The notes beneath the pieces are model-generated. The model saw nothing but the letters and a program-made list of their open reading frames with translations, ran no database searches and was not told the origin of the DNA. From contig PUKZ01000104.1 of the NCBI GenBank assembly GCA_003550725.1, positions 1 to 64,000 of the forward strand: 64,000 nucleotides of DNA, in the 5' to 3' direction. Shown here piece after piece: positions 1-8,721 of the stretch. This DNA is from Bacteroidales bacterium (lineage in GTDB: Bacteria; Bacteroidota; Bacteroidia; Bacteroidales; UBA7960). A program made the translations under genes and the position numbers. How positions within the stretch are numbered: the stretch's first letter is position 1; each line of letters opens with the position of its first letter.

Positions 1-114
1 ATCTGTATTATATTTTTTATACTTTTCCATAATTTTACGGAGCGACTTCAAATATTTTTTAACGCCCTTTTCGCTTGTTTTGTAGGTGTCTTCACCAAAG
101 GCCGGAGGACGGTT
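1..114 (-). other. Stop-free minus-strand frame running off the left window edge; possible gene fragment or part of a dispersed repeat
   Basis: Reverse complement of 1-114 reads NRPPAFGEDTYKTSEKGVKKYLKSLRKIMEKYKKYNTD without stops, preceded by TAA at 115-117; no start codon until 28-30. Confidence 0.3.
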
Positions 115-214
115 TTAACCAATTTTGATATAAAAAATTAAACTTATTAAGATTTTTAAAACCATTTTACTATAAATCAACCTCCAAAACTATAAAAATC
201 GTGTGCGTTGGCCC

Positions 215-296
215 GCCCAAACAGGCTTTGTTTTCAACCACTACTTTGCCTGTATTTCCGCCATTTTTTAAGAGCGCGTGGAAGCATTGTTTGGGC
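215..296. repeat. Inverted repeat GCCCAAACA (215-223) / TGTTTGGGC (288-296)
   Basis: Perfect 9-bp complementary arms in a GC-richer intergenic block. Confidence 0.5.
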
Positions 297-307
297 TTGA
301 TTTTTTG

Positions 308-336
308 TTTACTTTTTCATCTAAGGAAAAAGTAAA
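308..336. repeat. Hairpin TTTACTTTTTC-atctaag-GAAAAAGTAAA
   Basis: Perfect 11-bp stem, 7-nt loop. Confidence 0.65.
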
Positions 337-370
337 AAATAATAAAAAGTAAAAAAATTTCAGGAAAGCG

Positions 371-462
371 CCTGTTTTCCGCATTGCAACACCCAAAAAT
401 AATAAAATATTATTGATAATCAGTCACTTACTTTGGTGTTGCAAAAAAGTGCGGAAAACAGG
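371..462. repeat. Long inverted repeat with nested inner palindrome
   Basis: CCTGTTTTCCGCATTGCAACACC (371-393) versus GGTGTTGCAAAAAAGTGCGGAAAACAGG (435-462); all 23 left-arm bases pair, with a 5-nt bulge in the right arm; inner AATAATA/TATTATT. Confidence 0.75.
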
Positions 463-656
463 AGAAAAACCAAGTTGTTTCTAAAATTGCTTTTACCATA
501 AGCAGCTAAAATTAATCAACTTGAGACAAATACAGATTTGTAAAGCAGAGTTAAAATTTCACTTTAAAAAAGAATATTTCCTAACGATTCTTTTCTCAAT
601 TATTTTTTTACTACTATTTTTACAAAAAAAAGATTATAAAACCAAAAATAAAAGAG

Positions 657-2687
657 ATGAAAAAATTGATTTTTCTATTATTTCTACTAAATGTTTTATT
701 TCTCCAGGCCGTAAATTCAGAAAAACAGGCTATGATTCCTGAGACTTTATGGGAATTTGGGCGTGTTGGTAACATGCAGGTCTCTCCGGATGGTAGTACC
801 TTGCTTTTTACTGTAACTTACTATGATGCAGAAGAAAACACCAGCAGCAGGGACATATACACTTTGCCGGTTGAAGGTGGAGAACCTAAAAATATTACAA
901 ATAGTGAGTACAATGAATTTAACGCGATGTGGCGACCTGATGGAAGAAAAATTGGCTATTTGAGTCCAAAAAGTGACTATATGCAAATTTGGGAAGTTGA
1001 ACCGGATGGCAGCAACCCAAGGCAAGTAACAAGAGTTGCCGGCGACATAACAGGCTTTGAATATAGCCCTAGCTTAGAACATCTCTTTTTTACCAAAAGA
1101 ATTAAAATAGAAGAGGATCCACATGATCTACATCCTGATCTGCCTGAATCTAACGTATTAATATACGACGACCTTATGTACCGTCATTGGGATCAATGGC
1201 ATGATTATAAATATAGCCAGATATTCATTACTCCTTATCAGGACGGATCAATAGGACGTTATTTCAATATCATGGAAAACCAGCCCTGGAACTCTCCTTT
1301 ACCTCCATTTGGAAGTATTGAGCAAATAAGTTGGTCTCCCGACGGTAAAAAACTGGCATACACATGTAAAAAGAAAACCGGAAAAGACTGGACCCTGAGC
1401 ACCAATTCTGACATCTATTTATTTGATGTTGAGAATGTTGAAACTACAAATTTGACAACTTTCAACAAAGGTTATGATCGCAACCCCGTTTTTTCACCTG
1501 ATGGTAATTACATAGCATGGGAAAGCATGGAAACCCCAGGCTTTGAATCTGACAAAAACCGTATTATGATAATGGACCTAAGTGACAAATCATACAAAAA
1601 CTACTCAGAAGGCTTTGATAGAAGCTCCAGTAATTTTAGATGGTCAGAAGATGGTGAAAAACTATTTTTTATAAGTGGTATAAATGCTACTTATCAGATG
1701 TTCAGCCTGGATATTGATGGTGAAGAAATTACTCAAATCACCGATGGTCATCATAATTATAACTCTCTTGAACTTGCCGGTGATTTCCTGGTGGGCGAAC
1801 GCATGAGCATGTCTTCACCCGTAGAAATATATAGGGTCAACAAAGATGATGGATCTCAAGAACAAGTTACATTTATCAATGAGCCGGTTTTTGAAGAAAT
1901 CCAAATGGGAGAGGTAGAAAAACGCTGGATAAAAACTACAGATGATAAAGAAATGCTTGTATGGGTCATTTATCCCCCGGGGTTTGATCCCGAAAAAGAG
2001 TATCCTGCATTATTGTATTGTGGGGGTGGCCCCCAAAGTGCTGTGAGTCAGTTTTTTTCTTACCGCTGGAATTTCCAAATAATGGCAGCACATGATTATA
2101 TAGTCATAGCTCCTAATCGTAGAGGTCTTCCTACCTTTGGAAGAGAATGGAACGACCAGATCAGCCAGGATTATGGTGGACAAAATATGCAGGATTTAAT
2201 GAGTGCAGCAAAAAAACTAAAAACAGAACCCTTTATTGATGAAAACCGACTAGGAGCTGTAGGAGCAAGCTACGGAGGATATTCGGTTTTCTGGCTTGCA
2301 GGTAATCATAACGGGCTTTTCAATGCTTTTATATCACACTGCGGTATGTTTAACTTCGAAAGCTGGTATGGCAGCACAGAAGAAATGTTTTTTGCAAATC
2401 ATGATATAGGCGGCCCATACTGGGAAGACCCAACTCCACACAGTTACGAATTTTCACCACATAATTTTGTCGAAAACTGGAATACTCCAATAATGATTAT
2501 ACATGGAGCTAAAGACTACAGAGTGCCAAAATCAGAGGGACTACAAGCTTTTAACGCCGCACAGCTACAAGGCGTGCCAAGCAGACTGATGTTTTTCCCC
2601 GAAGAAAATCACTGGGTATTACAACCCCAAAACAGCATACTGTGGCAAAGGGAATTTTTTAATTGGCTGGATAAATGGCTGAAATAA
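657..2687 (+). CDS. S9 family peptidase (prolyl oligopeptidase/dipeptidyl peptidase-like) with N-terminal WD40/TolB-like propeller
   Basis: Signal peptide; repeated SPDG motifs; catalytic GASYGGY motif; IIHGAKDYRVP and C-terminal NHW. Confidence 0.93.
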   Translation: MKKLIFLLFLLNVLFLQAVNSEKQAMIPETLWEFGRVGNMQVSPDGSTLLFTVTYYDAEENTSSRDIYTLPVEGGEPKNITNSEYNEFNAMWRPDGRKIGYLSPKSDYMQIWEVEPDGSNPRQVTRVAGDITGFEYSPSLEHLFFTKRIKIEEDPHDLHPDLPESNVLIYDDLMYRHWDQWHDYKYSQIFITPYQDGSIGRYFNIMENQPWNSPLPPFGSIEQISWSPDGKKLAYTCKKKTGKDWTLSTNSDIYLFDVENVETTNLTTFNKGYDRNPVFSPDGNYIAWESMETPGFESDKNRIMIMDLSDKSYKNYSEGFDRSSSNFRWSEDGEKLFFISGINATYQMFSLDIDGEEITQITDGHHNYNSLELAGDFLVGERMSMSSPVEIYRVNKDDGSQEQVTFINEPVFEEIQMGEVEKRWIKTTDDKEMLVWVIYPPGFDPEKEYPALLYCGGGPQSAVSQFFSYRWNFQIMAAHDYIVIAPNRRGLPTFGREWNDQISQDYGGQNMQDLMSAAKKLKTEPFIDENRLGAVGASYGGYSVFWLAGNHNGLFNAFISHCGMFNFESWYGSTEEMFFANHDIGGPYWEDPTPHSYEFSPHNFVENWNTPIMIIHGAKDYRVPKSEGLQAFNAAQLQGVPSRLMFFPEENHWVLQPQNSILWQREFFNWLDKWLK

Positions 2688-2768
2688 ATTGAAAATTATT
2701 ACTAACAAAAGAAATCAACTGCTACCAAATATCTAAATTGAAATTTATAAATAACAAAAAACAATTAT

Positions 2769-2862
2769 AAAAAAACACAAATAAACCCCACCAAATAAAG
2801 GATGTTTTTTATCTTATTCCAAACCATGGCAGTTATTTAACAGGGTTTATTTGTGTTTTTTT
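2769..2862. repeat. 20-bp perfect inverted repeat around a 54-nt spacer, downstream of the S9 peptidase gene; possibly terminator-like
   Basis: AAAAAAACACAAATAAACCC (2769-2788) and GGGTTTATTTGTGTTTTTTT (2843-2862). Confidence 0.75.
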
Positions 2863-2905
2863 AATTCATTAATGAATCATTTTAGAATTTTAGATACTAA
2901 ATTAT

Positions 2906-2913
2906 TATCTTTG
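2906..2913 (+). promoter_or_regulatory. Bacteroidota-type -7 element (TATCTTTG) upstream of recJ
   Basis: Matches TAnnTTTG, 19 nt before the recJ ATG at 2933; no clear -33 TTG. Confidence 0.45.
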
Positions 2914-2932
2914 ATATCAAAAAATAATTGCA

Positions 2933-4684
2933 ATGGGAAAAAGATGGGTAGTAAAAGATAATAAAGACAATGAAGTTATTCAACACCTTATCGAAAAGCT
3001 TTCCATCAATCCTGTTTTGTGCCAGCTGCTCTATTTTAGGGGCATAACAAGCTTTAAAAGTGCTAAAGATTTTTTCAGGCCTAATCTAAATATGCTGCAT
3101 GACCCATTTCTTCTAAAAGATATGGAAAAAGCAGTAGAAAGAATATTAAATGCGATTAAAAATAATGAGAAAATACTCATTTATGGTGATTATGATGTTG
3201 ATGGTACAACAGCAGTAGCACTATTATATTCTTTCTTAAAAGAATTTTACCCTAATGTTGATTTTTATATACCCGACAGGTATTCAGAGGGCTACGGCAT
3301 TAGTATCAAAAGCCTTGATTATGCCCATAAAAACAATTTTTCAGTTGTTATAAGCCTTGACTGCGGCATAAAAGCCGTAAGTCAAATTGTATACGCCCGT
3401 AAAAAAGAAATAGATTTCATAGTGTGTGATCATCACAGGCCGGGCGATGTTTTACCTCCTGCATATGCAGTAATCGACCCAAAGCAAGCAGACTGCACAT
3501 ATCCCTATAAAGAACTGTCAGGCTGCGGATTAAGCTTTAAAATAGCTCAGGCAATTTGTAAAAAAAAGAACCGGCCCATTTCAGACATAATAAAATATCT
3601 TGACTTTGTAGTAGTAAGCATTGCGGCCGATATTGTACCTATTACCGGAGAAAACAGAACTTTAGCATATTTTGGTCTTAAACAAATAAATATAGACCCG
3701 CACCCGGGCCTCGAATCTATTTTATTTTACAGTAATGTGTTCAGAAAAAATGAACCTGGCAAGAATACTATTTTTACACGCCAAATAACAATGAGCGACT
3801 TAATCTTTCTTATTGGCCCGCGTATTAATGCAGCAGGAAGAATTGATTCAGGAAATAATGCCGTAAAATTGCTCATTTGTAAAAAAATGGCAGAAACACA
3901 TAATTTAAGTTCCAACATAGATAATCAAAACACCGAAAGACGTAACCTGGATGTTGAAATAACAAAACAAGCCTTGAAGATGATTGAAAGTAATCACAGG
4001 CTTAAAACCAGTAAATCAACATTGCTTTATAATCCAAACTGGCATATGGGGGTCATTGGTATTGTCGCTTCACGCCTTACAGAATCATATTATCGTCCAA
4101 CTATAATTTTAACCCAGTCTAATGGCTTGATAACAGGCTCGGCAAGATCTGTAAAAGATTTTGACATATATAATGCTATAAACGCATGCAGCCAATATCT
4201 TGAACACTTCGGCGGACATAAGTATGCTGCCGGACTTAGCATGAAACCCGAAAACTTAGATGAATTTTCAAGTGCTTTTGAAAGCTTTGTTGACAAAAAT
4301 ATTACTGAAGAAATGCTTACACCGGAAATTGAAATTGAAACAACCATAAAACTTTATGAAATAACCGACAAATTCTTTAATATTTTAAAACAGTTTGCCC
4401 CGTTCGGACCGGGAAACAACAACCCTGTTTTTATGACAACAAACCTCACAGACAAAGGCTCAGCCAAAATTGTAGGAAACAATCACCTTAAACTTAAAGT
4501 TTCCCACCCCGATTATCCCAGAAAAGAATTTAATGCAATTGCTTTTCACCAGGGCAATTTTCTGCCAGGTATACAACAAGGCAAACATTTTGATATTACT
4601 TATCATATAGAAGAAAACACCTGGAATGGTCATACTTCAATACAACTTAATATCTCAAATATAAGATTTTCAGAAAATCAATAA
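2933..4684 (+). CDS. recJ: Single-stranded-DNA-specific exonuclease RecJ
   Basis: DYDVDGTTAV (DHH family motif I), CDHHRPG, C-terminal GGHKYAAGLS (DHHA1). Confidence 0.95.
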   Translation: MGKRWVVKDNKDNEVIQHLIEKLSINPVLCQLLYFRGITSFKSAKDFFRPNLNMLHDPFLLKDMEKAVERILNAIKNNEKILIYGDYDVDGTTAVALLYSFLKEFYPNVDFYIPDRYSEGYGISIKSLDYAHKNNFSVVISLDCGIKAVSQIVYARKKEIDFIVCDHHRPGDVLPPAYAVIDPKQADCTYPYKELSGCGLSFKIAQAICKKKNRPISDIIKYLDFVVVSIAADIVPITGENRTLAYFGLKQINIDPHPGLESILFYSNVFRKNEPGKNTIFTRQITMSDLIFLIGPRINAAGRIDSGNNAVKLLICKKMAETHNLSSNIDNQNTERRNLDVEITKQALKMIESNHRLKTSKSTLLYNPNWHMGVIGIVASRLTESYYRPTIILTQSNGLITGSARSVKDFDIYNAINACSQYLEHFGGHKYAAGLSMKPENLDEFSSAFESFVDKNITEEMLTPEIEIETTIKLYEITDKFFNILKQFAPFGPGNNNPVFMTTNLTDKGSAKIVGNNHLKLKVSHPDYPRKEFNAIAFHQGNFLPGIQQGKHFDITYHIEENTWNGHTSIQLNISNIRFSENQ

Positions 4685-4842
4685 AGCTTTATTCGTGATC
4701 TTGATATTAAGTTTGCTATAATAAAATAAATATTATAAGGCTAATAAATAAAAGCTCTGAATATTCGTTAGTTATTATTGTTTTGATAAGTTTATTTTAT
4801 TATACACCAAAAGCACTATAATTTTTTAGTAACTTCGCAGCC

Positions 4843-5838
4843 ATGGAAACAGTAGTAAGTGGTATAAGATCAACCGGTAACCTTCACCTTGGCAACTATT
4901 TTGGGGCTATCAGGAATTTTATTAAGATGCAATATGAGCATAATTGTTATTTCTTTATTGCAGATTATCATTCACTGACAACGCATCCAACACCTAAAGA
5001 TTTACATAATAACGTAAAGCAGGTAATGGTTGAATATTTAGCTGCAGGGCTTGATCCTGAAGCTGCAACATTATATATACAAAGTGATGTTTCTCAGGTT
5101 TGCGAATTGTATCTGTTGCTTAACATGAATGCATACAAAGGCGAGCTGGAAAGATGTACATCTTTTAAGGAAAAAGTTCATAAACAGCCTGATAATATCA
5201 ATGCCGGGCTCTTGACCTACCCTGTGCTTATGGCAGCCGACATTATTATTCATAAAGCAACAAAAGTTCCGGTTGGTAAAGATCAGGAACAACACCTTGA
5301 AATGGCACGAACTTTTGCAAACCGCTTTAACAGACTATATAAAACAAATTATTTCCCCCAGCCATATGCTTTTAATTTTAGTGAAGATTTAATCAAAATA
5401 CCCGGACTCGACGGTTCAACAAAAATGGGTAAATCAGAAAATGAAGGTAATGCCATATTCCTGGCTGATGACCCTAAAATAATCAAAAAAAAGATTATGC
5501 GGGCAGTTACTGATAGCGGGCCGACAAAACACAACCAGGAAAAACCGCAGGAAATAGAAAACCTTTTTAACCTTATGAAAGTTGTATCTGAAAACGAAAC
5601 TTATAATTACTTCAATGAAGCTTATAATAACTGCTCTATCCGCTACGGAGATATGAAAAAACAACTTGCAGAAGACGTAATTATGTTTACCGCTCCGCTA
5701 AGAGAAAAAATATTGGAAATAAGTAATGATAATGAATACTTGAGAAAAGTAGCCGCTATGGGAAAAGAAAAAGCAATGGAAAACGCATCAAAAACCATTA
5801 AAGAAGTCAGGAAAATAATAGGGTTTAAAAGTTTTTGA
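4843..5838 (+). CDS. trpS: Tryptophan--tRNA ligase
   Basis: HLGNYFGAI (HIGH-type) and KMGKS (KMSKS-type) motifs; class I TrpRS architecture. Confidence 0.96.
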   Translation: METVVSGIRSTGNLHLGNYFGAIRNFIKMQYEHNCYFFIADYHSLTTHPTPKDLHNNVKQVMVEYLAAGLDPEAATLYIQSDVSQVCELYLLLNMNAYKGELERCTSFKEKVHKQPDNINAGLLTYPVLMAADIIIHKATKVPVGKDQEQHLEMARTFANRFNRLYKTNYFPQPYAFNFSEDLIKIPGLDGSTKMGKSENEGNAIFLADDPKIIKKKIMRAVTDSGPTKHNQEKPQEIENLFNLMKVVSENETYNYFNEAYNNCSIRYGDMKKQLAEDVIMFTAPLREKILEISNDNEYLRKVAAMGKEKAMENASKTIKEVRKIIGFKSF

Positions 5839-5985
5839 AAATAACTGCATCTTAAATAAAAAAAATATAACTGGTTTATAAAACACAAATGACAAAAAAA
5901 TTTGCCGGGCAAAGAAAATGCAGCAATAAATAAAATACACATCTGCCACAAGCCGGAATAACTAAATAATAAAAAATATATTAAT

Positions 5986-6321
5986 ATGAAACCATGGACA
6001 GCATTAACCGGAATAACTAAATGGATTTTGCGAATAGCAATTCTTATGATTGTTTTCACCCAATACTATGATACTTTTATGGGTTTTAAATTAAACACTT
6101 TTCAATTTTACATCGCTGCTGTATATATCGTTTTTGGTGTATTGATTTTTATTGGAGGTTTTTTTACCAAGCATAATCTAACAGTAATCTCTGCATTGAT
6201 ATTGTTCATTGCTTCAATATATATGAGTATTGAAAGTTTCGATGGAATTACAAATGAATTTGCTTTTAACGTACTGGTTGGAGCCGTAACATTATTTTTT
6301 GTTACAAATGGAAATAAATAA
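5986..6321 (+). CDS. Small multi-pass membrane protein of unknown function
   Basis: 111-aa hydrophobic ORF with several predicted TM stretches; co-directional with neighbours. Confidence 0.6.
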   Translation: MKPWTALTGITKWILRIAILMIVFTQYYDTFMGFKLNTFQFYIAAVYIVFGVLIFIGGFFTKHNLTVISALILFIASIYMSIESFDGITNEFAFNVLVGAVTLFFVTNGNK

Positions 6322-6472
6322 AAGGCTCAGGTCACAATAATAAATTCATAATATATTTCTATTTTTATGTAAACTAAAACACGAATTGCAAAAAAATGCA
6401 TATTATTTAGTTAAACCTCTTTCGCTTATGCTTATTATTTTAATTTAACCAAAATAATCTGTTTAATAATTA

Positions 6473-7666
6473 ATGACTCAATTTTTTGAAAAAGTAAAAC
6501 AAGCTGAAAAAGTTATTTTAGTTGGAGTTGCTTTAGGTAACACAAATATTAATAAAATAAATGAATATCTTGACGAGTTGGACTTTTTGGCTAATACTGC
6601 CGGTGGAATTGTATACAAGCGTTTCACACAAAAACTAAATAAACCTGACCCCAGTTATTACATCGGAAAAGGCAAGCTTGCCGAAATCGTAAAATATGTC
6701 AATGAAAATGAAATTGATTTGATTGTTTTTGATGATGAACTTTCCCCTTCACAGCTCCGCAACCTGGAAAAAGCTGTAAAATGCCGTGTAATAGACCGAA
6801 GCAACTTAATTCTTGACATTTTTGCAAGCCGTGCACGTACCGCTCATGCAAAAACACAGGTTGAACTTGCACAGTATCAATATATTTTGCCACGACTTGC
6901 AGGTATGTGGACACACCTTGAAAGACAGAGAGGTGGTATTGGAGTTCGCGGACCGGGAGAAAAAGAAATTGAAACTGACAGGCGAATTGTCAGAGATAAA
7001 ATTTCACTGCTGAAAAAAAAGCTTGAACAAATTGATAAACAAAAAACAACACAAAGATCAAACAGAGGAGCATTAGTAAGAGTAGCATTGGTAGGATATA
7101 CAAATGTTGGAAAGTCAACAATAATGAATCTTTTAAGTAAAACAGAAGTTTTTGCCGAAAACAAGTTGTTTGCTACATTAGATACAACAGTAAGGAAAGT
7201 AGTAATCGGTAATCTGCCTTTTTTACTGTCAGACACCGTAGGTTTTATAAGAAAATTACCTCACCACCTGATAGAATCTTTTAAATCAACCCTGGATGAA
7301 GTCAGGGAATCAGACATATTGATACATATTGTAGATATATCACACCCAAACTTTGAAGAACAAATTAATGTTGTAAATCAAACCCTACAAGAAATCAAAG
7401 CAACAGATAAACAAACTATTTTATTATTCAACAAAATAGATAAATATGCCTTTACTGAAAAAGAAAGCAGTGAATTAAATATTGAAAAAACAGATAATCA
7501 AACATTGGAAGAACTTAAAAATACATGGATGGCAAAATCAAACAACCCATGCCTCTTTATATCAGCAACCAAAAAAATTAATATCATAGAATTCAGAAAA
7601 CTGTTATATGAATATGTAAAAGAAATTCATCGCAAAAGATATCCATATGATAATTTCTTGTACTGA
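6473..7666 (+). CDS. hflX: GTPase HflX
   Basis: GYTNVGKST, DTVGFIRKLPHHLIESFKSTLDEV, NKID motifs; HflX N-terminal domain. Confidence 0.96.
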   Translation: MTQFFEKVKQAEKVILVGVALGNTNINKINEYLDELDFLANTAGGIVYKRFTQKLNKPDPSYYIGKGKLAEIVKYVNENEIDLIVFDDELSPSQLRNLEKAVKCRVIDRSNLILDIFASRARTAHAKTQVELAQYQYILPRLAGMWTHLERQRGGIGVRGPGEKEIETDRRIVRDKISLLKKKLEQIDKQKTTQRSNRGALVRVALVGYTNVGKSTIMNLLSKTEVFAENKLFATLDTTVRKVVIGNLPFLLSDTVGFIRKLPHHLIESFKSTLDEVRESDILIHIVDISHPNFEEQINVVNQTLQEIKATDKQTILLFNKIDKYAFTEKESSELNIEKTDNQTLEELKNTWMAKSNNPCLFISATKKINIIEFRKLLYEYVKEIHRKRYPYDNFLY

Positions 7667-7748
7667 TGAGATAATGAAATAAAAATGACTTTTTAGGCTA
7701 AATATTTAATTCTCTCAGACAAATACCTAACTGAAAACATACAAAATT

Positions 7749-8636
7749 TTGAAAAAACATATAATAGAAATTTTTTCATATCCATTAATTGTTGTAATTT
7801 ACCTGGTTTCGATTCTCCCGCTAAGTTTATTATATCGAATCAGTTGGATACTATTTTTTTTCTTATATTATATAACCGGCTATAGAAAAAAAGTTGTTTA
7901 TGATAATTTGGCCAGGTCTTTTCCCGGCAAAAGTAAAAAAGAGTTGCTGGAAATTCGTTACAAGTTCTATCGTCATTTATCCAATGTATGTGTTGAGGTT
8001 ATAAAACTTCTTACCATTTCACAAAACGAACTAAAAAACCGATGCAGTTTTTCTCGGGAAGCAAAAAAAATAATAAACGGTTATTTTTCCAGTAATGTGC
8101 CTGTAATAATAGTGCTTGGCCATTATGGCAACTGGGAGTGGAGTGGGTCATCTTTTTATTCCAATTTTCATAAAAATCTTCTTACCGCCTACAGACCAAT
8201 CAAAAATCGCGTTTTTAATCGTTTAATGATAAAACTGAGAAGTAGTTTTGGGATTATAATAAAGTCACGGAATGAACTGCCTCGCGCAATGTTTTCTCTA
8301 CGCAATAAGGTTTATGCAACTGCATTAATAGCTGATCAAACACCTTCTCCCTCAAACGCTCATTGGGTCAAATTCCTTAACCAGGACACACCGGTTTTTA
8401 AAGGAACAGCTAAACTATCACAAATGTATAATTATCCTTTAATCTTTTGTTCTACACGCCTAAAAAAGAGGGGTTATTATGAAATACATGCCCGTCTTGT
8501 AACCTCAAGACCAAAAGACTATGATGAGTACACGCTCACATCACTTCACACAAAAATGCTCGAAGAAGAAATAAAAAATGCTCCTGAACTCTGGCTTTGG
8601 TCCCACAAGCGGTGGAAGCATAAAATCCCACGATAA
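7749..8636 (+). CDS. Lysophospholipid/lipid A-type acyltransferase (LpxL/HtrB family)
   Basis: GHYGNWEW (HxxxxE/D motif), ADQTPS, WLWSHKRWKHK C-terminal motif; TTG start as in the ORF track. Confidence 0.9.
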   Translation: MKKHIIEIFSYPLIVVIYLVSILPLSLLYRISWILFFFLYYITGYRKKVVYDNLARSFPGKSKKELLEIRYKFYRHLSNVCVEVIKLLTISQNELKNRCSFSREAKKIINGYFSSNVPVIIVLGHYGNWEWSGSSFYSNFHKNLLTAYRPIKNRVFNRLMIKLRSSFGIIIKSRNELPRAMFSLRNKVYATALIADQTPSPSNAHWVKFLNQDTPVFKGTAKLSQMYNYPLIFCSTRLKKRGYYEIHARLVTSRPKDYDEYTLTSLHTKMLEEEIKNAPELWLWSHKRWKHKIPR

Positions 8637-8721
8637 AAAATCTGAGTTTTTTATTTAATAACTTTCATGATGATTAACGAAAATTTTAATGAATTTTCAA
8701 TGCCGGTCAGATAAAACTTGT

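Noticed and set aside
521-742. 73-aa ORF overlapping the S9 peptidase start
   Set aside because: Overlaps the signal-peptide region of the much better supported 657 CDS; low-complexity Lys/Phe content.
5643-6059. 138-aa minus-strand ORF across the trpS 3' end
   Set aside because: Antisense to the conserved trpS C-terminus and AT-rich intergenic DNA; Phe/Leu/Ile-rich, no motif.
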